Notes: generated from the sequence alone by a model not told the origin. Shown: positions 36,822 through 48,233, counted from the first letter of the stretch. The stretch is 64,000 nt of DNA from Alphaproteobacteria bacterium (GCA_018823325.1 JAHJIJ010000011.1:1-64000), one strand, 5' to 3'. Made by a program: numbers and translations.

Positions 36822-37981
36822 GGCGGCGAGCGGCCCGGCGGAAAAAGCCCGGCGAGCCATTGCGCGTGCTCCAGCTTCATCGCACCTTCGATCTGGGCGG
36901 CAAGGAAGTGCGCCTTGCCCGGTTGATGAACCACTGGGGTGCCCGGATGAGCCATGACATCCTGTTGGCCGAACCGGAGGCGACCGGCGCGCGAGCGCTG
37001 CTCGATTCGGCGCTCGCCGTTCGCTTCCTCGATGCCCCCGCGCTCGGGGCACCGGCGACCTTCGCCAAGTTCAACGCGCTGGCCAAGCTGATGCGAGGCT
37101 ATGATCTGATTCTGAGCTTCAACTGGGGTGCCATTGACGGTGTGATGGCGCATCGGCTCTTCCGCTGTCTGCGTTGCTTGCCGCCACTCATCCACCATGA
37201 GGAAGGCTTCGATGCGGACGAGGCGTTCGTTCGTCAGGCCGCGCGCAACCGCTATCGGCAGATTGCCCTGCAGGGCGCCGATGCACTCGTCGTTCCCTCG
37301 ACCCAGCTCGCGCATATCGCTCAGGCCGAATGGCGGCAGAGGGCGGAGAAGGTCCATCAGATTCCCAATGGACTTGATGTCGCGGCTTATGCCGGCACTC
37401 GCCCGCCGAGCAACATTCCAGGACTGGAGCCGGACGGCCGGGTGATCGTCGGCACCGTGGCCAATCTGCGGCCTGTCAAGAATTTGCCTCGACTGGTGCG
37501 CGCCGCTGCGCCGTTGCGCGACAGGCTGAGACTCGTGATCGTGGGTGACGGCGAGGAGCGCTCGGCTATTCTTGCGGAAGCCGAGCGACAGGGGATGAGC
37601 GACATCCTGATGCCAGGTGGACTGCCGCGTCCGCAGGATTATGTCGGCGCGTTCGATATCTTTGCGCTCTCATCGGACAGCGAGCAGTTCCCGACCGCGC
37701 TCATGGAAGCGATGGCCGCCGGGCTGCCAGTCGTGGCGACCGATGTGGGCGACACGCTCAGCATGGTCTCGCCGGACAACCGCCGCTTTATCGTGGCACC
37801 CGATGCGGTGGATGATTTTCGCGCGGCTCTTGCAGAACTCGTCGGCGATGCCGATCTTCGTCGGAGCATCGGCGAAGCAAATCGCCGCCGGGCGCTGCGC
37901 TGCTTCGATGAAGCGGTGATGATCCAGCTTTACGCGCGCCTCTATGGAGAGGCTGTGGGTAACGAACTGGCATTATTTTGA
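36818..37981 (+). CDS. GT4-family glycosyltransferase
   Basis: The 387-residue protein has the GT-B fold. The C-terminal half shows the donor-site pattern: IVGTVANLRPVKN, VIVGDGEERS, and the E-x7-E type motif in SEQFPTALMEAMAAGLPVVATDVGD. The N-terminal half has LQLHRTFDLGGKEVRLARLMNHW. GT4 enzymes use nucleotide sugars with retention of configuration. Acceptor and sugar are unknown. It overlaps the upstream hydrolase gene (ATGA) and is probably co-translated. The basic N-terminus (RRRAARRKK) may favour membrane contact. Confidence 0.87.
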   Translation: MRRRAARRKKPGEPLRVLQLHRTFDLGGKEVRLARLMNHWGARMSHDILLAEPEATGARALLDSALAVRFLDAPALGAPATFAKFNALAKLMRGYDLILSFNWGAIDGVMAHRLFRCLRCLPPLIHHEEGFDADEAFVRQAARNRYRQIALQGADALVVPSTQLAHIAQAEWRQRAEKVHQIPNGLDVAAYAGTRPPSNIPGLEPDGRVIVGTVANLRPVKNLPRLVRAAAPLRDRLRLVIVGDGEERSAILAEAERQGMSDILMPGGLPRPQDYVGAFDIFALSSDSEQFPTALMEAMAAGLPVVATDVGDTLSMVSPDNRRFIVAPDAVDDFRAALAELVGDADLRRSIGEANRRRALRCFDEAVMIQLYARLYGEAVGNELALF

Positions 37982-38079
37982 GTTTTGTGGCATTTTAGCA
38001 CTTGGTTTGCCGAAAATGCTGGTAAAGGCGCTCTTCGCCGGCTTGCGAAGCTGTGCGTTGGGGCACTGAGGAGTTACAT

Positions 38080-39483
38080 TTGTTCAAGGGCTTGAAGCCG
38101 ATCGTCTATGGCGGTCGTGAAGTGTGGCCAATCATTGAAGGCGGCAAGGGCGTTGCAGTCTCCAATCATATGAGCTCCGGTGCATGGGCCGCCGCTGGCG
38201 GCATCGGCACCGTGTCAGCGGTGAATGCAGACAGCTACGACGCGGATGGCAATGTCATTCCGCAGGTCTATCATGGCCGCACGCGTCAGCAGCGTCATGA
38301 GGAGCTGATCGCCTACGCCATCGAAGGTGGCGTCGAGCAGGTGAAGCGGGCCTTCGAGATCGCCGGCGGCAAGGGTGCGATCAACATCAACGTGCTCTGG
38401 GAAATGGGCGGCGCGCAGCGCGTGCTGCAGGGTATCCTGGAGCGCACGAAGGGCATGGTCGCGGGCGTCACCTGCGGCGCCGGCATGCCCTACAAGCTGA
38501 GCGAAATTGCTGCGCAGCATCAGGTGAGTTACCTGCCCATCGTCAGCTCCGGTCGCGCATTCCGCGCGCTGTGGAAGCGCGCCTATCACAAGGCGGCGGA
38601 GTGGCTCGCGGCGGTGGTCTATGAGGATCCCTGGCTGGCTGGTGGCCACAATGGCCTTTCCAACGCCGAGGACCCCACCAAGCCGGAAGATCCCTATCCG
38701 CGTGTGAAGGCACTGCGCGACACGATGCGCGAAGGCGGCATCAGCGACGATGTGCCCATCGTGATGGCTGGCGGCGTGTGGTATCTGCGCGACTGGAGCG
38801 ACTGGATCGACAATCCCGAGCTCGGCGCCATCGCATTCCAGTTCGGCACGCGCCCGCTGCTCACGCGGGAAAGCCCGATTCCGCAGCCCTGGAAGGAACA
38901 GCTCCTGAAGCTGGAGGAAGGCGACATCCTCCTCCATCGCTTTTCGCCCACGGGCTTCTACTCGTCCGCCATTCGCAACCCGTTCCTGCGCGAGCTGGAA
39001 GCGCGCTCGGAACGGCAGATCGCTTTCTCGCTGGAGGAAGCGGGCGACCATGATCACCAGCTTGATGTCGGCATCAAGGGCCGGAGCTACTGGGTGACGC
39101 GCAACGATCTGCTGCGCGCGCGCGAGTGGGTGCTGCAGGGCTATGAGACGGCGCTGAAAACACCGGACAATACGCTGGTCTTCGTCACCGATGAGGATCG
39201 CGCGATCATCCGCAAGGATCAGGCCGATTGCATGGGCTGCCTCTCGCATTGCGGCTTCTCGTCGTGGAAGGACCATGACGATTTCACAACCGGGCGCTTG
39301 GCCGATCCACGCAGCTTCTGCATCCAGAAGACCCTGCAGGACGCCGTGCATGGCGGCGATATTGACAAGAACCTGCTCTTTGCAGGTCATGGCGCCTATC
39401 GCTTCAAGCAGGACCCCTTCTACTCCAACGGATTCGTGCCGACCGTAAAGCAACTGGTCGACCGTATCCTGACCGGGGACTGA
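38080..39483 (+). CDS. Nitronate monooxygenase-like flavin oxidoreductase
   Basis: The 467-residue protein resembles the long form of 2-nitropropane dioxygenase/nitronate monooxygenase-type TIM-barrel flavoproteins. Glycine-rich FMN-contact loops are seen in GVTCGAGMPYKLSE, SSGRAFRALWKR and PIVMAGGVWYLRDW. The C-terminal region carries cysteines (DCMGCLSHCGF and SFCIQK) that might bind a cluster or zinc. I use TTG 38080 because GAGGAG sits about nine bases ahead; the GTG frame further up lacks a site. It overlaps the DUF2093 gene by one base. The substrate is unknown. Confidence 0.82.
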   Translation: MFKGLKPIVYGGREVWPIIEGGKGVAVSNHMSSGAWAAAGGIGTVSAVNADSYDADGNVIPQVYHGRTRQQRHEELIAYAIEGGVEQVKRAFEIAGGKGAININVLWEMGGAQRVLQGILERTKGMVAGVTCGAGMPYKLSEIAAQHQVSYLPIVSSGRAFRALWKRAYHKAAEWLAAVVYEDPWLAGGHNGLSNAEDPTKPEDPYPRVKALRDTMREGGISDDVPIVMAGGVWYLRDWSDWIDNPELGAIAFQFGTRPLLTRESPIPQPWKEQLLKLEEGDILLHRFSPTGFYSSAIRNPFLRELEARSERQIAFSLEEAGDHDHQLDVGIKGRSYWVTRNDLLRAREWVLQGYETALKTPDNTLVFVTDEDRAIIRKDQADCMGCLSHCGFSSWKDHDDFTTGRLADPRSFCIQKTLQDAVHGGDIDKNLLFAGHGAYRFKQDPFYSNGFVPTVKQLVDRILTGD

Positions 39484-39689
39484 TGAGCATGATGCGCACG
39501 CCGGACATGCCGGGCCTGGCTATCCTCAAATATCGCGCGGCGGACTATCAGGTGGTCCGCCCGGGCCGCTTCGTCATCTGCGCCGTGAGTGGGGTGGAAA
39601 TCCCGCTGGGCGAACTCGCCTACTGGAGCGAGGCGCGGCAGGAGGCCTATCGCAGCGCGATTGAGTCGACGAAGGCATTGGCGGGGTAG
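39483..39689 (+). CDS. DUF2093 family small protein
   Basis: The 68-residue protein matches DUF2093: the core AILKYRAADYQVVRPGRFVICAVSG and IPLGELAYWSEARQEAY are its conserved parts. It is small, soluble and of unknown function. Its ATG shares one base with the stop of the flavin oxidoreductase (TGATG), so the two are co-translated and may work together. Confidence 0.88.
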   Translation: MSMMRTPDMPGLAILKYRAADYQVVRPGRFVICAVSGVEIPLGELAYWSEARQEAYRSAIESTKALAG

Positions 39690-39706
39690 AGGCTTTATCT
39701 TCCACT

Positions 39707-39804
39707 CGTCACGCCGGACTTGATCCGGCGTCCCGCTGCCCTTTGGCGGTGGGATCGAGCGGTGGGAGAAGACAGCGGAATCCCGGATCAAGTCCGGGAT
39801 GACG
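39707..39804. repeat. CGTCACCCCGGG double-hairpin repeat, copy D
   Basis: The left arm CGTCACGCCGGACTTGATCC starts at 39707. The inverted right arm at 39775-39804 ends CGGGATGACG. In the left arm CGCCGG pairs with CCGGCG, a compensated change relative to the CCCC form, consistent with selection for the hairpin. Confidence 0.8.
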
Positions 39805-39829
39805 TAAGGGTGAGGAACCTATGCCGCCC

Positions 39830-40828
39830 TCAAACCCACCCCTCAAGAATCTGGTCCGGCGGCCGGTCGCCGCCGACCCACATGCGGATGTTTGCGATCA
39901 CGCGTTCGCCTGAGGCGATGCGGCCTTCGAAGGTGGCCGAGCCCATGTGCGGGGTCATCACGACATTGGGCAGGGCAAGCAGGCGAGGATCGATCTGCGG
40001 CTCGAACTTCCAGACGTCCAGCCCCGCACCGGCGAGCTGCCCGGCTTCCAGCGCCTCGACCAGCGCGTCCTCGTCGACAATTCCGCCGCGGGAGGCGTTG
40101 ATGAGATAGACGTGGGAACGCAGCAGTCCGATGCGCCGCCGGTCGATGAGGTTTTCGCTCTGGGCATTGCGCGGCGTGTGGATGGTCAGGATGTCGATGC
40201 TGCGCAGCATTTCGTCCAGATCGCCATGCCAGGTCGCGTCCAGCTCCTGCTCCACGACTTGCGGCAGGCGATTGCGATTGTGATAGTGGATCGAGAGACC
40301 GAAGGCGCGGGCGCGGCGCGCGACGGCACGGCCAATGCGGCCCATGCCGACTATGCCGAGCGCCTTGCCGCCGATGCGGTGGCCAAGCATGCTGCTCGGG
40401 CTCCAGCCCGCCCATTCGCCGGAGCGCACCAGCTTTTCGCCTTCCGCCAGCCGGCGCGGCACGGATACGATAAGAGCCATGGTCATGTCCGCCGTGTCCT
40501 CGGTGAGGACGCCGGGGGTGTTGGTGACGATGATGTTTTTCGCGCGGGCGGCGGGCAAGGCGATGTGGTTCACGCCGGCGCCGTAATTCGCGATCAGCTG
40601 CAGTCGCGCGCCTGCTGCAGCGATGAGATCGGCGTCGAGATCGTCCGTCACCGTGGGCACCAGCACGTCGCAATCCTGCATCGCTTCGTGCAGTTCGTCG
40701 CGGGTCATCGGGTGATCGTCGGCATTGAAGCGGGCGTCGAACAGCTCGCCCAGCCGGGCTTCCACCGCTTGCGGCAGACGCCGCGTCACGATCACGCGGG
40801 GCGAAGCGGGCCGAGGACGCCTGGACAT
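39830..40828 (-). CDS. D-isomer specific 2-hydroxyacid dehydrogenase
   Basis: The 332-residue NAD(P) enzyme reduces 2-oxo acids; the pattern is closest to glyoxylate/hydroxypyruvate reductases. The nucleotide fold is GIVGMGRIGRAVARRA (about 164-179). The catalytic Arg is in NASRGGIVDEDAL, the Glu in the following FEPQ region and the His in TPHMGSAT. The start at ATG 40828 precedes MSRRPRPASPRVIVTRRL. An in-frame ATG at 40930 would add 34 residues, but it would leave little room before the divergent SH3 gene. Confidence 0.88.
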   Translation of the reverse strand: MSRRPRPASPRVIVTRRLPQAVEARLGELFDARFNADDHPMTRDELHEAMQDCDVLVPTVTDDLDADLIAAAGARLQLIANYGAGVNHIALPAARAKNIIVTNTPGVLTEDTADMTMALIVSVPRRLAEGEKLVRSGEWAGWSPSSMLGHRIGGKALGIVGMGRIGRAVARRARAFGLSIHYHNRNRLPQVVEQELDATWHGDLDEMLRSIDILTIHTPRNAQSENLIDRRRIGLLRSHVYLINASRGGIVDEDALVEALEAGQLAGAGLDVWKFEPQIDPRLLALPNVVMTPHMGSATFEGRIASGERVIANIRMWVGGDRPPDQILEGWV

Positions 40829-40961
40829 GTGGCGGGAATGCTCAGGCGAGAGCGGAAAGGCAAGCGGCAATTCGTGCACGGCTGCTTCCGGTTGATGCCA
40901 TGCGGTGCGCGTGGCAGAAGCGGGGGTCATGGTGTGGGCATTTTCCGGGAGTAGAACCGCG

Positions 40962-41435
40962 ATGATTTCGCGTAGTGCGTTGATGGCTTTTGCTGCGCTG
41001 GCCCTTTGCGTCGGCACGGGGCGGGCTGAGGCACAATCTGATCGTCCCACGCCTTATTGGGCCTCGCTCTCGAAAGGCGATGCACGCATGCGCGTCGGCC
41101 CCAGTACGGATTATCCGGCGAGCTGGATTTACCGTCAGCGCGACCTGCCGGTGAAGGTGGTGGAGGTCTACACCAACTGGCGCAAGATCGAGGATCCGGA
41201 TGGCACGCAGGGCTGGATGCATGTGCGCCTGCTCAAGGACGAGGCCACCGCAATCGTAAGGGACGGAATTGCCGATATGCGCGATCGCCCGTCGGACACT
41301 GCCCGGCTGCTGTTCCGGCTCGAGCCCGGCGTCGTGGGCCGGCTCTCGGGCTGCTCGGACGGCTGGTGCGCCATGGAGGTGAACGGCCGGCGCGGCTATG
41401 TGGAGGCAACGAGCCTGTGGGGCGCACTCGACTGA
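40962..41435 (+). CDS. Exported SH3-domain protein
   Basis: The 157-residue protein has a signal peptide (MISRSALMAFAALALCVGTGRAEA, about 1-24) and two bacterial SH3-like segments. The first, with MRVGPSTDYPASWIYRQRDLPVKVVEVYTNWRKIEDPDGTQGWMH, is the SH3_4/COG3807 type; the second has MRDRPSDTARLLFRLEPGVVGRL. Such domains often bind peptidoglycan or proteins in the periplasm. GGGAG lies 11 bases before the start. It is divergent from the hydroxyacid dehydrogenase. Confidence 0.85.
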   Translation: MISRSALMAFAALALCVGTGRAEAQSDRPTPYWASLSKGDARMRVGPSTDYPASWIYRQRDLPVKVVEVYTNWRKIEDPDGTQGWMHVRLLKDEATAIVRDGIADMRDRPSDTARLLFRLEPGVVGRLSGCSDGWCAMEVNGRRGYVEATSLWGALD

Positions 41436-41536
41436 AAGCGTTTGCGCGGCATGCCGTTGGTTGTCTTTGTATACTTGCTTTGCAGGCAAAGCGCGGCATA
41501 GGTACAGCAAACTAGACACGATAAGGGGTTGCCTGT

Positions 41537-42373
41537 TTGCTTCTGTCGCGAAGCTACCCACCTGCGCCCGATCTCGCACCATATGTGCGGCGGCATTATG
41601 TGTTCGACGCCCGCCTGCCGGCTGATTTCCTGCTGATCGACAAGCTGCTTTCCGAACAGGCGATGGTCCGCATCCTGCTGGAGGGCGATTGGGCTGCCGA
41701 GACGGGACCGGGAGAGTGGTCCAATTTCGGGCCGATCCCGCTCATGGGGCCGAACAGCGTGCCCTGGCGCGTGCGGGTGAAGGGGCCATTTCTGGTCGTT
41801 GGCATTGCCCTGCGCCCGAGCGGCTGGTGCTCGCTGTTCGAGGAGCCGGCGAGCATGATCGCAGATACCGCCGCACCCTTGTCCGACTGCTGGGGCGCAT
41901 TGGCCGTGCAGTTGCATGATGGCGTGGCAGGGGCTGCCGGCGATGATGACGCAATCGTCGCGGTGATCGAGCGGATCGTGCGTGCGCGGCTGGCCGCGCT
42001 GGGCAACAAGGCGTCATCGGACGCCATGGCCGCCTTCGAGCGGATCGCGCGGGAGGACAGCACGATTCCCGTGGCACAGGCGGCCGCGCAGGTGGGGATG
42101 TCGATCCGGCAGTTCGAGCGACATTGCCGGACCTTTTTCGGGCACAGTCCCAAAGTCATCCTGCGCCGCAGTCGCTTCCTCGATATGGCGCAGGCCATCC
42201 GTGGCTTCTCCGAGCCGAGCGCCGAGCATCTGGCGGCGCTGCGCTACTTCGACCAGAGCCACCTCAACCGCGAGTTCAAGCACTTCTTCGAGTTGACGCC
42301 GGGGCAATTCGAGAAGGTGACGACGCCGCTGTTTACGGCGGGTCTGAAGCTGCGCGCGGATGGTCTGGCCTAA
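41537..42373 (+). CDS. AraC family transcriptional regulator
   Basis: The 278-residue protein has a DUF6597-type N-terminal domain opening SYPPAPDLAPYVRRHYVF and a C-terminal AraC DNA-binding domain (about 165-262) with two helix-turn-helices: VAQAAAQVGMSIRQFERHCRTFFGHSPK and ALRYFDQSHLNREFKHFFELTPGQF. The frame opens with TTG 41537; AAGGGG lies about nine bases ahead, and no ATG is available before the domain. A regulated gene is not evident; the SH3 gene lies upstream. Confidence 0.83.
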   Translation: MLLSRSYPPAPDLAPYVRRHYVFDARLPADFLLIDKLLSEQAMVRILLEGDWAAETGPGEWSNFGPIPLMGPNSVPWRVRVKGPFLVVGIALRPSGWCSLFEEPASMIADTAAPLSDCWGALAVQLHDGVAGAAGDDDAIVAVIERIVRARLAALGNKASSDAMAAFERIAREDSTIPVAQAAAQVGMSIRQFERHCRTFFGHSPKVILRRSRFLDMAQAIRGFSEPSAEHLAALRYFDQSHLNREFKHFFELTPGQFEKVTTPLFTAGLKLRADGLA

Positions 42374-42386
42374 GCAATATCAGCGC

Positions 42387-42424
42387 CGGAAGGTTACGAA
42401 GGTTACAGGGTAGATAAATTTCTT
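42387..42424 (-). repeat. 38-base GTAACCTTC repeat, copy 2
   Basis: It differs from the copy at 6843-6880 at 2 of 38 positions. The minus strand reads AAGAAATTTATCTACC and then two GTAACCTTC units. It lies 14 bases after the AraC-type stop codon. Confidence 0.75.
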
Positions 42425-42633
42425 GGCTCGTGGCCTGTTTGCGAAAAGTGATGGTTTTCCGGCGATGAGAAAGACTCCTGATCCGTCGACCGGGGAAACG
42501 CGAAATGACATGGGATTGCCGGTGTAGGACAGCGAAAAGATCAGGCTTGCCGCAGCGCCTGATGGTCGCTCTTTGCGGTTCTCATCCAGCAGCGGACTAT
42601 CCCGATGCGAGAACTTTGCGGACGTTCCTTCGA

Positions 42634-42704
42634 CCTTCTCCCCTTGGGGGAGAAGGATACGCAGCCTTGCCGCCGTCAGGCGGCTAGGCGCAGTTGGATG
42701 AGGG
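42634..42704. repeat. CCTTCTCCCC hairpin repeat
   Basis: CCTTCTCCCC and GGGGAGAAGG form perfect 10-base arms with a 3-base loop (42634-42656). The ATACGCAGCC...CAGTTGGATGAGGGG segment that follows is the usual partner of this hairpin in alphaproteobacterial intergenic repeats. Confidence 0.6.
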
Positions 42705-42790
42705 GTGCGGATCGCTACCCCTCTCCCCACAACAACGTGTCGAGATCCGCCATTCCCGAAACGAGAACATGGCTGCCATTGCCCAACCAT

Positions 42791-42918
42791 CCGTTCGCCC
42801 TGAGCTTGTCGAAGCCTGTCCTGAGCGCCTGCCTTGCAGGCAGTCGAAGGGGGCTGCCCTTCTTCCGCCTATGTTCCAAAGGAGAAGGACAGGGCTTCGA
42901 CAAGCTCAGCCCGAACGG
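42791..42918 (-). repeat. TTCGACAAGCTCAGG palindromic repeat, copy 3 (inverted)
   Basis: Relative to the copies at 14920 and 17695 this one is reversed; GTAGGAGAACAACCGCC follows on its right and AATGGC...GGCAATGGC-like sequence on the minus strand lies beyond its left end. An extra hairpin (CGCCTGCCTTGCAGGCAG) and a third partial arm are inserted near the left arm, so it is a composite. Confidence 0.7.
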
Positions 42919-43020
42919 AGTAGGTAGGAGAACAACCGCCTTACAACATTTCGGTCGTCTGGTTCGGTCCGGCGGTGCTGAAAAGCGGAGGTTCCCCGGC
43001 TCGGACCCTGCCCACGCGGC

Positions 43021-43638
43021 CTATCGAGGAAGTGCAGCCGCCTCGCGGGCCAGCGCTTCGACTGCGGCGGGATCGAGCGGGCCCTTGGGGACGACCCAGC
43101 TTCCGCCGACGCACCCGACGAACGGCTGCGCGAGCCATTCCGGTGCGTTGGCGGCGGTGATGCCACCGGTCGGGCAGAAGCGCACGCCGCCGAAGGGCGC
43201 GGCCAGCGCCTTGAGCGCGGGCAGGCCGCCGCTGGTGGAGGCCGGGAAGAATTTGAAGCGCTCAAGCCCGAGATCGAGCCCGCGCATGATGTCCGCCGCC
43301 GTCGCCACACCGGGGAGCAGGGTTGCGCCGTTGGCGATCGCCGCCTTGCCGAGCGGCTCCGTGAGGCCTGGAGAGACGATGAACTTTGCGCCGGCTTCCA
43401 GCGCCTGATCGAGTTGCCTTGGATTGAGCACCGTGCCTGCGCCGACGACTGCGCCGGGGACTTGCGCCATCTCGCGCATCACGTCGAGCGCGACGGGCGT
43501 GCGCATCGTAACTTCGAGCGCGGGAAGGCCCCCGGCGACGAGCGCCTGCGCCAGCGGCACCGCGTCCGCAACCGACTCTACGATCAGCACCGGAATTACC
43601 GGCGCCAGCGCCATTACCTCATCGACTGTCATGCTCAT
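43021..43638 (-). CDS. eda: KDPG aldolase
   Basis: The 205-residue enzyme splits 2-keto-3-deoxy-6-phosphogluconate into pyruvate and glyceraldehyde 3-phosphate, the last step of the Entner-Doudoroff pathway. The catalytic Glu is in ALEVTMRTPVA, and the Schiff-base Lys is in FKFFPASTSGG (about residue 134). GAGTVLNPRQL and FCPTGGITAAN give the phosphate site. The start overlaps the glk stop by four bases. It ends the zwf-edd-glk-eda operon. Confidence 0.95.
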   Translation of the reverse strand: MSMTVDEVMALAPVIPVLIVESVADAVPLAQALVAGGLPALEVTMRTPVALDVMREMAQVPGAVVGAGTVLNPRQLDQALEAGAKFIVSPGLTEPLGKAAIANGATLLPGVATAADIMRGLDLGLERFKFFPASTSGGLPALKALAAPFGGVRFCPTGGITAANAPEWLAQPFVGCVGGSWVVPKGPLDPAAVEALAREAAALPR

Positions 43639-44602
43639 GCTTTCTTCTCCCGCCATGCTGCGGCGGCGCCATAAAGGCCGATTTCGGGATGGGTCGCCAG
43701 GCGAACCGGTATGGTTCTCATTAGAGCCTCATAGCGACCCTTTGCGGTGAAACGATCGTGGAAGGCGCTCTCCGTGACCAGAAAATCGCGCATCCGCTGC
43801 GTGAGGCCACCGGCCAGCACAACGTGATGGGGACCATGCGCCAGCGCGAGATCGCCAGCCACGGCGCCATAGCTCATGCACAGCCGCTCCAGCGCCGAAC
43901 GGGCAAGCGGATTACTGCCCTCCAGCGCGGCCGCCCAAAGATCGGCATCGTTCATCAGCGTGACCGGCGCGTGGCTGATCGTCGCGAGCGCGCGGTAGAT
44001 GGTGTTGAGACCCGGACCGGACACGATCCGCTCAGTCGAGACGCGGACGAGGTCCTTGCGCAACTGGTCGAGGATACGGCCTTCCAGCGCATCGAGCGGT
44101 GCGAAATCGACATGGCCGCCTTCGGTCGCGACGATATGCGGCTCGCCATCGTCGAAGGCGATCATGGCCACGCCAAGCCCGGTGCCGGGGCCGAGGATCG
44201 TCACCGAGCCATCCTCCGGAAGCGGCTCGTCCGGCCCGAACAGCAACGGCAGCTCTTCCATCGGCAATCGCGCGACAGCATGAGCCACTGCCTCGAAATC
44301 ATTGACCAGCCGAACCGCGCCGACGTCCAGCTCGGCGGCAAGCTGGGCAGGGCGGATCACCCAGCTCGAATTGGTGAGCTTGATGACTTCCCGCCCGATG
44401 GCGGTGGCGAAGGCAATCGAGACGCGCTCGGGCGCCGGGCCGCCTTCATCGGCAAGGAAAGCGCGCCAGCACGCCTGCAGGCTGGGATATTCCGCCACCT
44501 TGTATTTGCGCACGGTGCCCAATGTAGGAGCGCCGCGCCCGTCCAATGTCGCGCGCGCAAAGCGGGCGTTGGTGCCGCCGATGTCGGCCGCAACGAGTTC
44601 CG

Positions 44603-44606
<4 letters not shown>
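43635..44606 (-). CDS. glk: Glucokinase
   Basis: The 323-residue ROK-independent (E. coli-type) glucokinase phosphorylates glucose with ATP. The phosphate-1 motif is [13 protein letters not shown] (about 5-17). The glucose-binding loop is seen in VNDFEAVAH with its aspartate, and the adenosine region in [11 protein letters not shown]. The EGGH motif is present as TEGGHVDFA. Start and stop overlap edd and eda by four bases each, so the pathway enzymes are co-translated. Confidence 0.95.
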
Positions 44607-46424
<1,818 letters not shown>

Positions 46425-46432
<8 letters not shown>

Positions 46433-47909
46433 ACCAGCTTGCTCCATCGCGCTCGATCAGGGCGATTCCGGCCGATGGCCCCCAGGTTCCGGCGGCATAA
46501 TGCACCACCTGCTGACCGCTCTCCTGCCAGCTGCGGGTGATGGAATCGATCCAGCTCCACTGCGCTTCCACTTCATCGCGGCGCACGAACAGCGTGGTGT
46601 CGCCCTCGAGCAGATCGAGCAGCAGCCGCTCATAGGCAATGCGGCGGCGCTCGCCGGCAAAGGCATGAGTGAGGCTGACGTCGAGGCCGACTTCCTGCAG
46701 CTTCACCCCCTCCCGGTCCAGACCCGGACGCTTGGCCATGATGTTGAGGCGGATGTTCTCTTCCGGCTGCAGGCGGATGATCAGCGAATTCGGCTCCAGC
46801 GCCCGGCCAAAGCCCTGTCGGCGGAAGATGCTGTGCGTGACCGGCTTGAACTGGATGAGAATTTCCGACTGGCGATTGGGCATGCATTTGCCGGTGCGCA
46901 AGTAGAAGGGAACGCCGGTCCAGCGCCAATTGTCGATATGGGCCTTGAGGGCGACGAACGTCTCGGTGTCGCTCTCCTTGCCCAGCTCATCGGCATAGCC
47001 GGCGATGATCTTGCCCTTCACGGCGCCGTCCCGATATTGGCCGCGCACGCTGTGGGTGCGGACCGTCTCGGGCGTCATCGGGCGCAGCGAGCGCAGGGCC
47101 TTCACCTTCTCGTCACGCACGGCGGTGGAATCCATCCGGGCGGGCGGCTCCATGGCGATGATCGAGAGGATCTGGAGCATGTGGTTCTGCACCATGTCCT
47201 TCAGCGCGCCGACGCCGTCATAATAAGAGACGCGGCCTTCCAGCCCCACCGTCTCGGCAACGGTGATCTGCACATGATCGATGGCGCCGCCGTTCCACAG
47301 CGGCTCGAACAGCCGGTTTCCGAAGCGAAGCGCCATGAGGTTCTGGACCGTCTCCTTGCCCAGATAATGATCGACGCGGAAAATCTGTTCCTCGTCGAAC
47401 AGATCGCCGATGGCGTCGTTCACCACCTTGGAGGAAGCGAGATCCTTGCCGATGGGCTTTTCCATCGCGATGCGGGTGCTCTCGCTGACCAGCCCGGCGG
47501 CGGCGAGGCCCTGCGCTGTGGGGGCGAAGAGAGAGGGTGGGGTGGAGAGATAGACCGCAATGGGGCCATCGCCGAGCGCTTTGGCCTTCTGCGCCAGCGC
47601 ATCGAAATGCGCCTGCTCGCCCGCTGAAACCGCGCAATAGCTGATCTTCTCAAGGAAGGCGTTCACGCGCGCTTCGTCATGATGCTCATCGGCGAGGTAG
47701 GTGGCGAGCGCTGCGCGGATCGTCTTGCGGAACGCCACATCGTCCATCTCCGAGCGACCCGAGGCGAGGATATTGAACGGCTCGGGCAGCAGCCCATCAC
47801 ACAGCAGATGATAAAGCGAGGGGAACAGCATCCGGTGCGCCAGATCGCCTGTGGCGCCGAACAGGATGAGTGTCGCGGACTTCTCGGACAAAAGCGGGGA
47901 CCCCTTCAT
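46425..47909 (-). CDS. zwf: Glucose-6-phosphate 1-dehydrogenase
   Basis: The 494-residue enzyme oxidises glucose 6-phosphate and feeds the Entner-Doudoroff pathway. The NADP fold is [15 protein letters not shown] (about 14-28). The substrate site [21 protein letters not shown] (about 185-205) carries the catalytic histidine, and EKPIGKDL is conserved. ATG 47909 lies directly before the start of the fold; the frame upstream is not supported. It is the first gene of the operon. A small palindrome at 47960 may regulate it. Confidence 0.96.
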
Positions 47910-48233
47910 GGTCTGGTCGATTGCGCACCTGGCCGCGACATTACAGCCGCGGAACTTTGGTGCAACTGCACAATCAGAGAATGACAACGCTGACAATCGG
48001 CATTGTGCAGGCGCCACGAAGGAAAAAACGGCAGCGCCCATTCGCCCTCGCTATGCAGCTGAGCGCCACCAAGGCATTGTTCAGTGCAGAGAGTTTCCCC
48101 GGAGCGCCGTCCGTTCACGCCGATTGCCACTTGCCAGATCACCGTCGTTTGCGCAGGACAGCGCTGACCGTCAGACGTCGGTGTAACTGCCGGTCATCCG
48201 AGAACCAGATCAACGACCCTTCCGGAGAGAAAC
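47910..48233. other. Divergent promoter region of zwf and the MFS gene
   Basis: 324 bases without a supported gene. It must hold the promoters of the Entner-Doudoroff operon (minus) and of the transporter (plus). One short palindrome is noted separately. Confidence 0.6.
47960..47971. promoter_or_regulatory. GTGCAACTGCAC palindrome upstream of zwf
   Basis: GTGCA and TGCAC are inverted around two central bases, 51 bases before the zwf start. It resembles operators of LacI/GntR-size but matches no regulator I can name. Confidence 0.35.

Larger units (their letters stand above)
42374..43020. other. Gene-free repeat cluster between araC-type gene and eda
   Basis: This 650-base region contains three different repeat families in a row (38-base GTAACCTTC repeat, a CCTTCTCCCC hairpin, an inverted TTCGACAAGCTCAGG repeat). 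A 136-codon minus-strand frame across it is composed of repeat translations and is not supported as a gene. Confidence 0.65.

Noticed and set aside
42380-42790. 136-codon minus-strand frame ending in KKFIYPVTFVTFRR
   Set aside because: It runs across three repeat families and its only recognisable parts are repeat translations; no ribosome site or conserved domain is visible.
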